DNA of 64,000 nucleotides from Pohlia nutans (lineage: Eukaryota > Streptophyta > Bryopsida > Bryales > Mniaceae), in NCBI GenBank assembly GCA_022496805.1, contig CM040106.1, positions 5,270,001-5,334,000 of the forward strand, written 5' to 3'. The translations under genes and the position numbers were made by a program. This document shows, in pieces, positions 35,423 to 46,700 of this stretch. Numbering within the stretch: position 1 is the first letter of the stretch; every line of letters starts with the position of its first letter. The notes beneath the pieces are model-generated. The model saw only the letters and a program-made list of their open reading frames with translations. It had not been told where the DNA came from and did no database searches.

Positions 35423-35593
35423 CACTACTAGAAAACCCAATTGTTTTGTTGATTTGGTCGTGTTGATCAAGGATACGTTTTTGTTGATTTGGTCGCGTTT
35501 TTGTCCAATCAACAGATTTCTGTCTGAATCAATAGAAAAGTGTCATTGATCAATGCGACCAAATGAACAGAATAGTTGGATTTTCTAGTAGTG
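35423..35593. mobile_element. Mini-CACTA (171 bp) with perfect TAA duplication
   Basis: It starts CACTACTAGAAAACCCAATT and ends with the inverted GGATTTTCTAGTAGTG. About 38 bp at each end are inverted copies with a few mismatches and include GATTTGGTCG / CGACCAAAT. It is flanked by TAA at 35420-35422 and 35594-35596. CACTACTAGAAAA is a familiar plant CACTA end. No coding capacity. A decayed relative is at 41300-41455. Confidence 0.9.
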
Positions 35594-35596
35594 TAA

Positions 35597-35938
35597 TCAA
35601 ACGCCTGGCTAGTTTGATCACTGCTTGGTGCATGGGAGAGCCAGTTCAAGGGGATGTACTCATCCTGCAATTCCCGAGGACAAAACTGTAGAAATCAATG
35701 TTTTTCATGTACGCGGTGCACAAATTCAATGGACTAGATATTCTCTCCTTTGTACACGTCACACGTGGCTAATCTCCCATGCACCACACGTATGCAAGCA
35801 ATGGAACATGCAATAGTTGTCACATTCTGCTTAAAGATGTATGCCATGGTCAAAGTGTCTAATACATGGTTTTTATCTTAGCATCCAACTTTGCAACTAA
35901 TGTGACAATATTCTTTTGTCTTGTTTAATTACAAAAAA
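35597..35938. other. Interior of inner CACTA element
   Basis: No supported ORF or motif. Confidence 0.4.
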
Positions 35939-36110
35939 ATGACTCATTGTAGACATGTTAAACAAAACATGACAGATTGTAGTCATGTTCGAAAAAACAT
36001 GACTGACGCTAGTTATATTGGAAACAAACGTGACTGACGCTAGTCATATTAGAAAAAACGTGGCTGACGCTAGTCATATTAAAAAAAAAGCATGACTGAT
36101 TGTAGTCATG
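35939..36110 (+). repeat. 30-bp tandem array with ATGACT...AGTCAT core
   Basis: Units begin at about 35941, 35971, 36001, 36032, 36062 and 36094. Each has the form GACTGACGCTAGTCATATTA plus an A-rich spacer. The core GACT-x6-AGTC is an imperfect palindrome and contains the same AGTCATATT as the element's subterminal repeats. Confidence 0.85.
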
Positions 36111-36641
36111 CCATGGCTCGACTATTTCATGAAATTTACAATATGGTGTACATATGGGTTTAGAGAGTAGTGTGCATAGAGTTTTCTCCGGCCCTAATGT
36201 CCCTTCTTGCTATGGAAATTACATATCCCCATTTTTGAGTGTTCCATGTTTAAGGCAACATGCAAAACTTCCACGCAATATTTCCTATCTCATTGCGCGT
36301 TATTGAACTATTAATGAATCCAACGACATTCCCCTTCACTACAAATAGATCCCAATCCATGAAGGGGAATTTGAACACCCTTACTTCCCATTCTCTATTC
36401 TAATACAAAAAATTGTGTTAACTTTGGGATGGGCCCGTCACACCATTGTCCATCATAACTAGGGTGATATACACAAGTAGGGAAAGTTGGTCACATAACT
36501 TGAGGTAGTCATATAACTCATAAGATTCATATAGTTTAGAGGAGCCATATAACTCAAAGGAGTTTCATTAAACACGTGACTGGTTGTTGTCACCCTGCCA
36601 CCGTGGTAGGCGGTCCACAATTAAAATTAATACAAAATGTT
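36111..36641. other. Interior of inner CACTA element
   Basis: No gene. A weak repeat of CATATAACTCA lies at 36495-36560. Confidence 0.4.
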
Positions 36642-36790
36642 GGTAATAGCAATCATAGATCTAAACTTGAGGATAGAATCTAAAATTCATGATGTACAAT
36701 TTTTTTTTCAAACATCATATTCAAAATATCCCTCTTAGGTGCATTTTACATTTCATTTTTGCAATTCTTCAAATTTGAAGAGGGTTGTAA
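36642..36790 (+). repeat. Dispersed repeat R1, copy 3
   Basis: ATAGCAATCATAGATCTAAA, AGGATAGAATCTAAAATTCA and AATATCCCTCTTAGGTGCAT follow the order seen at 15350 and 43411. Confidence 0.6.
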
Positions 36791-36965
36791 GCATTTAGGT
36801 ATTAAAGAAGGTAGTTGGTTTTGTTCTAATTTGTTTGTACTTTGTGTTGAGATCTCTTGACCGTCGGCCTTGTTCTTGACTTGTATCTTCAAAACGCTTC
36901 AATGAGAAAGGGTTCATTGAAGTCATTTTGTGACTTTTGGACCCCTACGGTGTGAAGTTATCAAA

Positions 36966-37512
36966 TTTTAACCCTTTAATGCTCCAACATCCAATATGTA
37001 GACGGCACACAAATTAAAACTGTTAGATTCTCATCCAAATTGAACAATTTTTATCCACCAAAATTTCTCACGATTCTTGAGCAAGTTGACTATCATTTGT
37101 ACAGTTTGGATCTTCAAAACATGTTATGATGATTTTTAGGAAAACAATAGAGTTAGTTTATGTCAAATTTCATTCTTAGTTTAAAAAAGTGGGATCTTAA
37201 ATTTGATTTACCAATATAAGTAGAATTGAATAATGGAAACTATACCATATTGTAGTACTTGTTATTCCAATTTATTGCCATATTTTTAAAAATTGTGCCA
37301 ATTTCAGATTTTAAATTGAATTTCAAGAGAAAAATTTATAAAATTAATTTAAAAATATTAAATGAAAATAGAATAAATCCAACAAAAAATATCATCTTCA
37401 CACTGACATTTACAACTTTGTTTTGACCATCAACCCCATTTTTGGTTTTCTTCAAACATTTTATAACGCTTCTTTGAAAACAATGTTGAATCGAGACGTA
37501 AAAGGGTTAAAA
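36966..37512. mobile_element. Candidate MITE with TTTTAACCCTTT ends (R3, full copy)
   Basis: TTTTAACCCTTTAA at 36966-36979 and AAAGGGTTAAAA at 37501-37512 are exact inverted copies over 12 bp. The 547-bp interior has no ORF. The right half recurs at 11735-11855 and 28450-28915. A target duplication could not be fixed. Confidence 0.6.
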
Positions 37513-37780
37513 TGACAAATCTACCAGTAGGTGGTACTGTTGGTGGCACTGATCAATTAATGATTTGTAAATGGCTAGCTTACTACATCAATATTGCCAT
37601 ATATTGTGGATGCGTGAATGGAACGGACACATTTATCCATTTAACCAAATTTTCATTGATTTAACAAAATTTATGGAATGTGATAAATTTAACCCATTAA
37701 AAAATTTAAAATCGATTATTAATGAAGCATTTTGAAAATATCGTGGGCCACACTATATGATGATTTCGGTAGTAGGGTAG
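37513..37780. other. No gene seen
   Basis: AT-rich interior of the inner CACTA element. Confidence 0.4.
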
Positions 37781-38195
37781 GGCCGTAGGGCTCAAGGACT
37801 AGTTGTCTCTTCCTCTCCAGTGAGTCGCAGTTGCTCAAAACCCTAATCAGGTCAAGCTTCAAGGCGTCCCTTCAAGGCGTCGAGCTTCGAAGCGGTCCTT
37901 CTTCCCAGTACTCAACTCTTCTTCACGCCAGTAGTAGTTTGTGCTTCTTAGCTTGAGAATTGTAGAGGCATGGGATCATTCTTGTAATTTTGCGGGCCGG
38001 ACTAATTAGGGAGTAGAGGAGCGACGGACTTCTCCAATGGCAGGCGCGGTAGGGATCAAGAATGATGATACTGCGAAACGAAAAAGTCCGGAGCCTGTGA
38101 GCAATTGTGGAGCTCAAGCAACGGATGAAGAAGCTCCGGATGCAAAGCGGCGAAATATTGTGCGGTTTTTGTGTTCACGAGGTTGCTCTCCCTCT
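37781..38195 (+). CDS. Possible captured 5' exon inside the inner CACTA element
   Basis: A pyrimidine-rich, higher-GC leader (37800-38036) leads to ATG 38037. The frame MAGAVGIKNDDTAKRKSPEP continues through TDEEAPDAKRRNIVRFLCSR to possible donors at 38192 (GAG|GTTGCT) or 38198 (TAG|GTTAGC). This looks like a host first exon with a basic, acidic-patch N-terminus, perhaps a nuclear protein. I do not recognise the gene. A further segment at 38800-38990 is open and may be another exon. Capture of host exons is common for CACTA elements; capture here is inference. Confidence 0.35.
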
Positions 38196-39020
38196 AGGTT
38201 AGCACACTTGAGCTTAGTCATTGTGCCATTTCTGCAAAGTTTTTATATTTTTGGTTTCAATTTAGGGTTTTCCTAGAATTGCCAATTTTTATTTGCCAAC
38301 TTAGGGTTTTGACAGGGTGCCTTTCTCGAAATTGAGTAATCTACAAGAGAGAATCTTAATGAAAATATGGAAATCCTCAAGTTTTGCTGGCGGAAAGTTG
38401 GTCCAACTAAGGGGGAGAATAGAATCATTTTGATCGTCACCTCTACAACTCCGTTTAAAGCCCTGTTGTACGCATAGAATCGTTCTCAGGTTGAACACGG
38501 GGAGTGCTAAACTTGAAGGACTTCGTCGAGTGTAGGCTTCGCCTGATGGAATAGCTCCTGAGAATGCCAAGGTGATGAATCATTTTGTGTGAATCATGCA
38601 CTTGCTTCGTTTCTTCTTGCCGCATTTTGCTCGAGTCGAATATGTTTCTTTGTTTTGTTGGGATATATGAAGACAAATGTATTTATGCTCCTTTTTCTCA
38701 CATTTCAAAAAAATGTAGTAAAAGATGCCTTTTTGAAACAATCACCTCAATTTCATTTCTACCTTTCTAATTCTCGACAAATTTAATCAAGGTCTTGCAA
38801 GTTGCGTGGCTGGATTGACAAAGGTATGCTTGAACATGCAGATGGAAGTTGCATGGGGTCCTCATGGTGCAATTAAGGGCTTCAGTGCTGATAAAGTGAA
38901 AGCTCGTTGTCTACGTTTCTACTTCTGCTTCTTGTCACTTGCTCGTAGATTCGCCGGACAATCTCACACCTTAGTAAAAACGTTTTGGTGAGATGCTTGT
39001 ACTTCATATTGTCGATTTGT
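38196..39020. other. Interior of inner CACTA element, possible exon at 38806-38990
   Basis: The segment VAWGPHGAIKGFSADKVKAR is open between stops and lies near acceptor-like AG sites. No domain is recognised, so it is not called as a gene. Confidence 0.3.
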
Positions 39021-39512
39021 GGGCCAAAATATGACTCCACAGAGTCACATTCCACGTCAACCGAAAATACGACACTATTCACATTCCACGTGTAGGTGCC
39101 ACGTCATCAAAAATATAACTTCACAGAGTCATATTTCACGTTGGCAGAAAATATGACTCCACAGAGTCACGTGCCACGTCAGATGTCAGGTCAGCAAAAA
39201 AATATGACTCCACAGAGTCACATGCCATGTCGGATTTTGGCCTCGGCTGCCCGGGCAAACCACGAAAGTCAAGGACCTAGGGCCGGTCAAGATGGCGGCT
39301 GGAGATGCTGACGTGTCACGTACATGGAGCCCAAGTATACGCTTTGAGTCGTATTTATTCATATGACTAGGTGTCCGAAGCGACTCGTCGGTAACTACAA
39401 CACCCTGTCATAGCGCGCGTCACATTTCACATCAGCAAAAGAATATGACTCGCAGTCACAAACCTGATTTTATGACTGCACGCAGTCATGAATGCAATCA
39501 TTTTTCCAGTCA
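39021..39512. repeat. Right subterminal repeats of the inner CACTA element
   Basis: Five or more copies of AATATGACTCCACAGAGTCA followed by CATGCCACGTC or close variants (about 39030, 39112, 39148, 39203 and 39438). The core TGACTC-CACA-GAGTCA is palindromic. Different from, but related to, the left-side motif through AGTCA(C/T)AT. Confidence 0.75.
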
Positions 39513-39536
39513 TAAAAGTACCAATGTGTGGTAGTG

Positions 39537-40096
39537 TACGTAGGCCTTGCCGCTCAGGGAGGCGAGATCCAAACCCCGTTGAAGCAAACCTAGAGTACAA
39601 AGGGCAGCTACTAGAGATTGTAGGATTGAACTACGGACGACATTGCACCGTGCTACTAGTTTGTGAGTGGGTGAAGGCCAACTATAGAGGAAGAAACGCT
39701 ACAGTGAAAAAAGATGAGTGGGGGTTCACTATGTCTAACTTTAATGTTCTTGTGCCGTATGGGTATGAGTCATTTTGTTTCCCAATTCATTGCGACCAGG
39801 TGTTTTTCTCTGAAGATGAAGACGAGCCCGGTTGGAGGGTAGTGTTACGCACGGAGGTCAGGGGACACAGAATAGACAGTGAAATGGAGGAAGAAGATGA
39901 GGCAGAAATGTATGCCATGGGACGAGATGAAGACTTTGAGGGTCTTCGAGCACCTACCGAAATCCCAGAGACAAATCTCGAGCCTTCCCCTACAGGAAGG
40001 AACATTCGGTTGCCGGAATTCGTGAACCAGTTAGTAGAAGACAATGCTAATGCATTTGACAGAGACTTTGGGGAATCATTAGAGGAGGAAGACTAG
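39537..40096 (+). pseudogene. CACTA TNP2-like transposase, DUF4216 and acidic C-terminus
   Basis: Continues the frame cut at 34520. It reads LLEIVGLNYGRHCTVLLVCE and WVKANYRGRNATVKKDEWGF, then FPIHCDQVFFSEDEDEPGWR and VVLRTEVRG. These match the DUF4216 order YYGxLxxIxELxY...VVLFxCDW...GxxxDxxGFTxVNF...QVFYxxDPxxxGWxVVLxxxPR. An acidic tail follows and the frame ends at TAG 40094-40096. This piece has no stop or frameshift. The ATG at 39488 lies in the inserted element and is not the true start. Confidence 0.8.
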
Positions 40097-41299
40097 GGGA
40101 ATTTTTGAATATTCTGTAAGTACTGTGACTGCAAATTTCATCTTGATCATGCAAAGTTTTAGGTAGTGGAGGGGCCCTGAACCGAAATGAACAATTATCA
40201 TTAGAAATAATACTGTACAGAATGTAGTCGCAAGGGAGTTACTGTAACAGAGTGTTTAGGGCAACGAAATTGGACCAATGATGTGAATTGGACATTGGGA
40301 AGTGTGATACTAAGTTGTAGTATTGATTTTAAAAGTGATTGATTGAGCTCGAAAATGAAAAGAGAAAAATAAGAATTGCAAATGGTGAACTTTGGAGCGA
40401 AATGAGTACAATAAGCTTAATTGTTTTGGCATTTTTAAATTTTGTTCAATGTATTCATCACAGTACAATTTCACATGCATCCATTCTAATTATGCACGTA
40501 TGGCACAGTTTTGTTTGCAGTGGGATAATTATGGACAAGGCAACATATATGATGGGGAAATCATGATGATTTGAAAGCATCATACGAAAGCTACTACCAC
40601 AGGCTGCCGCAATGTAATCTGATTAGATATATTTTTTATTCATATTTTCGATCCGCTCATTTGTATTGTAAGCACGTCATAAAAGTCAGACATAGTGATA
40701 AAGGCCGGTGATAGAGTGTTGCGGATGTACAAAGAGTACTGATTTTTTCCAATTGTAAAACCGCTAAGTTGTATGTGACTCTGATGAATTAGCACGATGT
40801 AATCACAGCTTGAAGAAACTGACTAAAGATTTCTCCTTGAGTTATGGAGGCTATGAATATGCAGATTGTACGGAGTAAAAATCTGTGATCATTTACTGCA
40901 TGACAAAGGCACCAAAAGTGGATTTTGAATTTTAAAAGTGTGAAAAAGGTTGTCTACATTTTCTAATATTGAATTATGTATACCTAAGTGGGGTTTTTAC
41001 CACATGGTTAAAGAATCTGCGTTGCTGGAAGTGCAACTATGGTAAACATGTCATAAGAGCAAATAAGATCATACATGGTAATTCAGTACCCAAAAAATGT
41101 CGAGGAATTTAGGTCCAACACTACAGCTAGCGAGCTGTCAATATCTATAATCAGGGTGATTATATTATTTTACAGCAGCAAATTTGTTGGTTATGCCACC
41201 TAAGCCATCTTGAAAGCGACAAGTCACGACATCAGATATGGTCCAGAGCCACGTAAGCTTCAACGAATGTACGGGTCACTGAAAATGTAAGTGGAAAAA
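40097..41299. other. No supported gene
   Basis: Probable 3' region of the outer CACTA element. Its terminal repeat could not be identified. Confidence 0.4.
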
Positions 41300-41455
41300 T
41301 GCAGTACCCGAATCAACAGAAATGTGTTAATCGATTTGACGGACTCAACCAAAATTTTAGAGTTCTGTTGATTTGGTCGTTGCAGTGCACAAACCAACTA
41401 AATTGTGTTAGATTTTAGTTGATTTGGACAGCGTTTTCTACTACTGCAGTGATTA
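41300..41455. mobile_element. Decayed mini-CACTA relative
   Basis: It ends TTTTCTACTACTGCAGTG and contains GTTGATTTGGTCG and AATCAACAGAA(A/C)T segments in inverted arrangement, as in the 171-bp element at 35423. No clear duplication. Confidence 0.45.
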
Positions 41456-41803
41456 ATTTAATGGATTGTTAAGCATGAATCTTATCATATGAATTGATAA
41501 TGAAATATAAATTAGTAATTACATATAATATATGTCATTATACAACATACTAAAGTTTGACGATGTTTGAGAAGTTATTGGTACTCCAAAATGACTAAAA
41601 TATGGTTGTAACCAGTCGTTAATAACGACTAAAATGTTCAAAATATGTTGCAAAATGTCCTTAAATTTTTCTAATATCTACAGAAATTGAAGATATTATT
41701 TTCTAAGCACTCATCAAGAGTCGTTAGAACTGGGCGGGGTTGGGTCGTGTTATTGTGAATGTACCCTGCCTTTACCGATCCTGTAAGAAAATAACACAGT
41801 TGG
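41456..41803. other. No gene seen
   Basis: AT-rich flank of the kinase relic. Confidence 0.4.
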
Positions 41804-42360
41804 TGTGGGCATTTGTGATTATTATGTTTGAAGTACACATAAGCAACAACCTCCACAATGATTCATCTTCCAACCATATTCTTCTTCATTTTCCCAAAGA
41901 CGAGTCATGTGTATAGATTGGAATATGTGACCCATGCATGGCAACCAAATCATTTGAGCCAATGAAGTCACTTTTCATGTTCACTAGTGTACATGAAATG
42001 AACTCTTGCAAAACGATGGTAGATGGAGCATACAATAGCTTATTTACGTAGTGTGATGCAGATGTGGAGATAATTCCATAATTGACAAAGACATTTGAAG
42101 CATATTCAGTTGCCAAAATTACAATCCGCATCAACAAAGGTAACACGTTAGAGGATTAGTGGAAGTTACAATTACCCAGAGTGATTTTGATTTGTTTTAC
42201 ATTGCAGCAATTGGGAGACGTGTTTGAGAGCTATTTGAATTATTCGCACAATAATGATTGAAAAAGAGCTAGTGGTCTATCTCATATAGTAACGTGTTTC
42301 TAACCCACAAACAACTGGCCAATACCATACAAGCATTGTAGATCATCATACTAGTCGGAA
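41804..42360 (+). pseudogene. Second, older copy of the kinase-like ORF (3' half)
   Basis: Aligns at the nucleotide level with 10715-11280. Shared blocks are AACAACCTSCACAATGATT (the HND loop), TTTCATTTYCC, GAGCCAATGAAGTCACT, GATGTGGAGATA, ATCAACAA(A/G)GG(C/T)AACA and GACGTGTTYGAGAGCTATTT. The protein reads NNLHNDSSSNH, then IGICDPCMA where the 9.4-kb copy has IGLCDSGML. It carries several stops and a deletion of about 50 bp in the middle. No CGGACG array lies directly upstream. Confidence 0.7.
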
Positions 42361-43410
42361 TATTGTATTTTTTGGTTAAGGATTGTAGTAATAGTATTGT
42401 ATGACTTTAGGTTTGTAACAATGTATACAATATATGGACTTGTGTTGATTTTTTGTTATACATATTTAACACATGTGATCGTGTACATATTATACAATTG
42501 TCTTATCATCTTTGCTTATGTTGCCTTGTTTAATTTTGTGTTGATGTGCAATCTGGCGTACATGGGCATAAAATTAACAAATATAATGTACTTTTGACAT
42601 AATTTTTTTAATTTTTAATTATTGTAATGCAAAATATGTTCATAAAATGATGGTTGAAATCATTTGAAATTGCAAGGAATTAATGATAAATATGGTATTT
42701 TCTAACTTGAAATATTAATATACCCTAAACCCTAAACCCTGAAATTGTCTAGATTTTGGATGATGAATAGATTTTGACTCTATTTTATCATCCATTATGC
42801 ACTTTTTGCAGGGTGAATATTTTACTAATTTTTTTATGCAAAGTTAGCCTCAAACACCCTTACCAAATAACCAATCAGAAAGAGTATGGTTTGTGAAAAT
42901 TTTACACCTCATTTCATGCAACATTGTGAAGGCCAATTTTTGTGAAGATTTTAGTTTAGGAGTGCTCTTGAAAATGACAAATGATAAAATCAAGCAACAA
43001 AAAAAATCTCAAACCACAACAAGAAATTTCAACTCATTACAAGATATTTTATAATGAAATTATCAATAGCTTATTGTCATTCAAATCCCAAGAGAGTTTT
43101 TAATTGTATTTTCAAATTTTATACTCGAGGGGTGCATTGTACTAAACATGTACGAGTATACGTGAGTGCACAAAAGGGGTATTAATTTGAACAGTATCGT
43201 ATTACATATACATACAATAAACACATTTAGAACTGAAAATATTCACGTATACTTACACTAAACATATATTTAAAGTGGAATACATCTGTATACAAAGGTA
43301 TTTTAGACATATAGCCTCTCGCATACATGGGGTTTTTAGAAGGGGTCATGAACGCACGTGATTCTAAAACATAATGTAGAGTGCACCCCCCAAGATTTTA
43401 TACAAAAACA
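42361..43410. other. No gene; short telomere-like run
   Basis: ACCCTAAACCCTAAACCCT at 42722-42740 is about two and a half plant telomere units, too short for a true interstitial telomere. Otherwise AT-rich, with no supported ORF. Confidence 0.5.
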
Positions 43411-43735
43411 TTAGTGATATAAATTGTAAATCTAACATTTATAATGTTCAGATTTTATTCATATTTCAATTTCCAACTTCCAAATATCCCTTCATGTTGT
43501 ATTTTATAATGAATTTTTGCAAAACTGCCCAATTTGGGGATATTCAAGACAATTAGCAGTAGAACAGCTCGGCCGTTTGATCTGCCTTCCATGGTGGCGT
43601 CCACTTGGTCGTCTGCTGTGGTAAAAACATCCGGTCCGCTGTCTGCTGTGGTAAAGCCGATGAAAACGCTTGTTTTTTTCTAAATTGTTAGATGCCGGGT
43701 CACGGACGTCTGCGTCCCAGCTTTTTGAACAACCC
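43411..43735 (+). repeat. R1 copy 4 followed by decayed CGGACG array D
   Basis: R1 segments (TTTTATAATGAATTTTTGCA, AAACTGCCCAATTTGGGGA) run to about 43555. Then a degraded GC-rich block follows (GTCTGCTGTGGTAAAA twice, CACGGACGTCTGCGTCCCAG). The latter matches the 3' end of array C (about 13395-13540), including GTCCGCTGTxGTAAAA. Many CpGs have become TpG/CpA. Confidence 0.6.
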
Positions 43736-44205
43736 TACTACCTTTCTTTGCTCTATCAGTTTTTGCTACAAATACAAAAAATAATCTACAACTACTCTGA
43801 AGGAGTATTTCTTGCTATTTGACCTCCAATTTGAAGGCCCCTAGCCTCTCTGCTTCTCACTTCATTTTCTTTACTTTTTGTGTTCTTTGACATGTGTTTT
43901 GGAATTCTCTACTTTAAATCTCCTAATCTTGTTCTTCTACGGGTCACGTGTCATAGTCTAATGGCTTCCAAAAGTTGGGTTTCATGTCTCTACAAATCAA
44001 TCTAAATGGATGTCTCCAACTTGAAACATGCAGCTTATTCAATCATGCTCTTCTTTATGTTTAATACTTGATTGGCTCTCTACAACCTCATTTCTTTTGG
44101 CTTCCCATTTCTCATGTTGTCAGCCCTTCATTTTTTCCAAATTCTTCATTTCTTTTATGTCTACCTCAACTTTTGATTTTGAATTTTGTTTGTCCTCAAA
44201 ATGTA
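43736..44205. other. No gene seen
   Basis: Pyrimidine-rich leader-like sequence after array D with no ORF corresponding to element C. Confidence 0.4.
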
Positions 44206-44943
44206 CCATCCGTTGTCGTCGTGGTCTTTGAGGTGCAACTCCACTAGTCTCTATAGATAGTATCACTAGTGGCTCCTCCATTCAAAGCCCCATCAATTTT
44301 TTACTTAATGTGTCAAAACTCTCTTTTAAGTCCTTTGAAGTCTTCTCTCTTTGCCTAGAAGTCACTGGTCTGCTACCTCTTCCTCTTTCCTTGTTCAGCT
44401 GTCCACCCAACACTTTTTCCGTCTTGATATTTGGATGCTACTATCGTGCTCTGTACATGTTCCGGTTGGAGTTAAAAACTTGCTTTAGTCATGTCTAACG
44501 GTTGATCCATTAGCACGTTCATACCTTTGGATTTTGTCATCCTCCTACAAATTTCCAAAGCTTGGTCCGAAAACTCTTGTCTCCAAGATTATCTCTTGCT
44601 AGGAATTTTCTCTCACTAGATCTATGTTAATCATATCCCTTACTGTTCGCTTAGCTATGCTCAATTCCAAGCTAGATTTTCCGCCTATGCTAACTCTTGC
44701 TTCCTTTATCACTCTTTGTTCTCTAAGCTCGTATCTGAACCTTCCTTCTGTCGCTTGTTTCATGGTCATTGGTACCTCTGTTTCTCCACAATTCATTCCA
44801 TGGTGGTCCATTAAATGCCTTGCTTTTCCAATTACTTGAGTCTGCCCCACGCTCCTAGACTTTAGAATAGGTATTGTAGACCTTCTTGATCCATGCTTCT
44901 CTTCTATTGATGCTATTTTGGGGTGGTTGCAAGCTACAGTCAC
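44206..44943 (-). pseudogene. Decayed minus-strand ORF of unknown family
   Basis: The clean part is 44599-44943 (114 aa), which starts inside the fold-back repeat. It is basic and helical (LREQRVIKEARVSIGGKSSL). Beyond the stop other frames stay partly open (SDQALEICRRMTKSKGMNVL), with stops and shifts to about 44206. No domain is recognised; perhaps a retroelement gag-like region. Confidence 0.25.
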
Positions 44944-45175
44944 CCAAGCTTTTTGTCGCGGCTCTGCACCTGCAAATCTTTAAAAATCAATTAAGAAAAA
45001 TATAATAATGATTTTGAAAATCCCAAAAATTTCCTACCTTCCAAAAACATCTTAGAATTCTAGAAAATTAAAATTTCTTAAAAACATTTGTTATATTTGT
45101 CTTAATTGATTTTTAAAGATTTGCAGGTGCAGTGCCGCGACAAAAAGCTTGGGTGACCGTAGCTTGCAACCACCC
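44921..45175. mobile_element. Fold-back element with about 80-bp inverted arms
   Basis: The left arm 44921-45002 begins GGGTGGTTGCAAGCTACAGT. The right arm 45092-45175 is its inverted copy with only about three or four differences; the loop is about 90 bp. The arms include CACCCAAGCTTTTTGTCGCG. The flanks share TTTG, so a 4-bp duplication is possible. Such near-identical arms imply a recent insertion or gene conversion. Confidence 0.85.
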
Positions 45176-46700
45176 TTTGATACTCCTAGTTTTTGATAAG
45201 CACTCCACTACTTCCCAACACATCTAATGCCTTCCTAACTTGTTAGTGTTCAGCCCTAACTTTGGAGTTATCCATTTCTATGTTTTTTTGGTTGTGCTCT
45301 AAGATCATACTTCAATAGTAGATTGGAATAGCATGCAGCTTAAACAATTTTTCCACATTGAACCTGCTACAAGTTTTTCACTCCTATTCTAGATTGCAAT
45401 GTAACTTGGATGCTGTGATATTTTGGCCTAGACCCTGTTCTAGACTCATTACCACTAGTGTCAAATTCTTCTTCATTCCCCATTTTTTTCATTTTTCCAA
45501 GGAATCCTTGCGGTTGCGTAGACCATTATCCCTATTGATTCAAAAGTTTAACGAATTAAAGATGCACTTACTTACCTTCTCAAATGGATAGCATTGCTCC
45601 AATTGCACTATTCAAATTGCACTTGTCTAATTGCACTATTCCAATTCCAGTGCTCTAGACTAGATAGCAAGAATCACATTAATTTTAATGTTTTCATGGT
45701 CGCCAATGCGAAAGAAAGAATTTTGGACCTTCCTTTGACTCTTTGATCTAAGTAACCGCCTCTAAATCCTACTTGGTAACACGGTAATGTAATGAAGCAA
45801 ACCTCGTGCGAATACAAAAGGGGTCAAGGCAACAACCCCCATCATTACCTTCAATGAGTACAAGAGTTGACAAAAAACTTTAGTTAGAACCTCATTGATG
45901 TTTGTGGTGCATGTGTTATCTTTAATACGGTTGTAATTGCAATCTTAGGTGATAATTTGTCATATTGATCAAACGAAAAGTGTGCATCGTCAATTTAATT
46001 GATAATCATTTGAGAGACTGAGTTGCCGCTTGTTGTAGGTTGTTGATTGTGTCGTGAATTTGACTACAAACTTCTGTGTTTTTGTTGACACACAAATGCA
46101 CTCTCCAAATTTTCTACAAATCATGCTCACTCTTCATTTTATCCATAATGGTTGATACGTATCTCATGTTCATGGAATTGGTTCAAATTTTTGTCTCTAT
46201 GACTGAATTGTTGCTCTTCTTGTATTGAGAGGTTCATTTTATTTGGAATGCATGTGTTGCTCTAAACTTTTAAAGTTCATTTTGAACCTAGTGGGGATTT
46301 ATTTTGCCCATCTAAGGGTGAGTTTGGACATATAATTGTACCTTCTTTTGCGTGATTCTATTCTGCTTGGGTGATAACATTTTTTAGAATGCTTAGTAGT
46401 CATAATTGATATGAATTATTTGTGGTAACATGACCATTTTGCTACATAATCAAAATTCAATTGTGCGCAAGGACCCGAATCCTAGAAACCTTTGCAAATA
46501 TAAAGATGTTGCACAAGTTTCCTTTGTCAAACATAAGTGCCTTTGTCTAGCTCAAATTCATCCATCATCCTCCATAGTGACTATTTTTACACCGCCACTA
46601 TTGCACAAAATACCCCAAAGACCAAAACACCAATATTACTTCTCGGGCCTTTTATTATCCAAACTTTATTTTTTAACCCAACACTATTCTTTTTTCTCCA
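45176..46700. other. No supported gene
   Basis: AT-rich with short ORFs only. Confidence 0.45.

Larger units (their letters stand above)
34521..39536. mobile_element. Inner CACTA element, 5.0 kb, inserted in a CACTA transposase gene
   Basis: Ends: CACTACCACACATTGGTACT at 34521 and its inverted copy ending GTACCAATGTGTGGTAGTG at 39536, about 30 bp with one or two mismatches. The flanking triplets are TTC (left) and TAC (right), an imperfect 3-bp duplication. Removing the element and one triplet restores the DUF4216 reading frame of the host transposase. Both sides carry subterminal repeats of the AGTCACATT / AGTCATATT type, typical of CACTA elements. No transposase of its own is visible, so it looks nonautonomous. 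It contains a mini-CACTA, a tandem array, a candidate MITE and a possible captured exon. Confidence 0.85.

Noticed and set aside
42722..42740. Interstitial telomere
   Set aside because: Only about two and a half CCCTAAA units.
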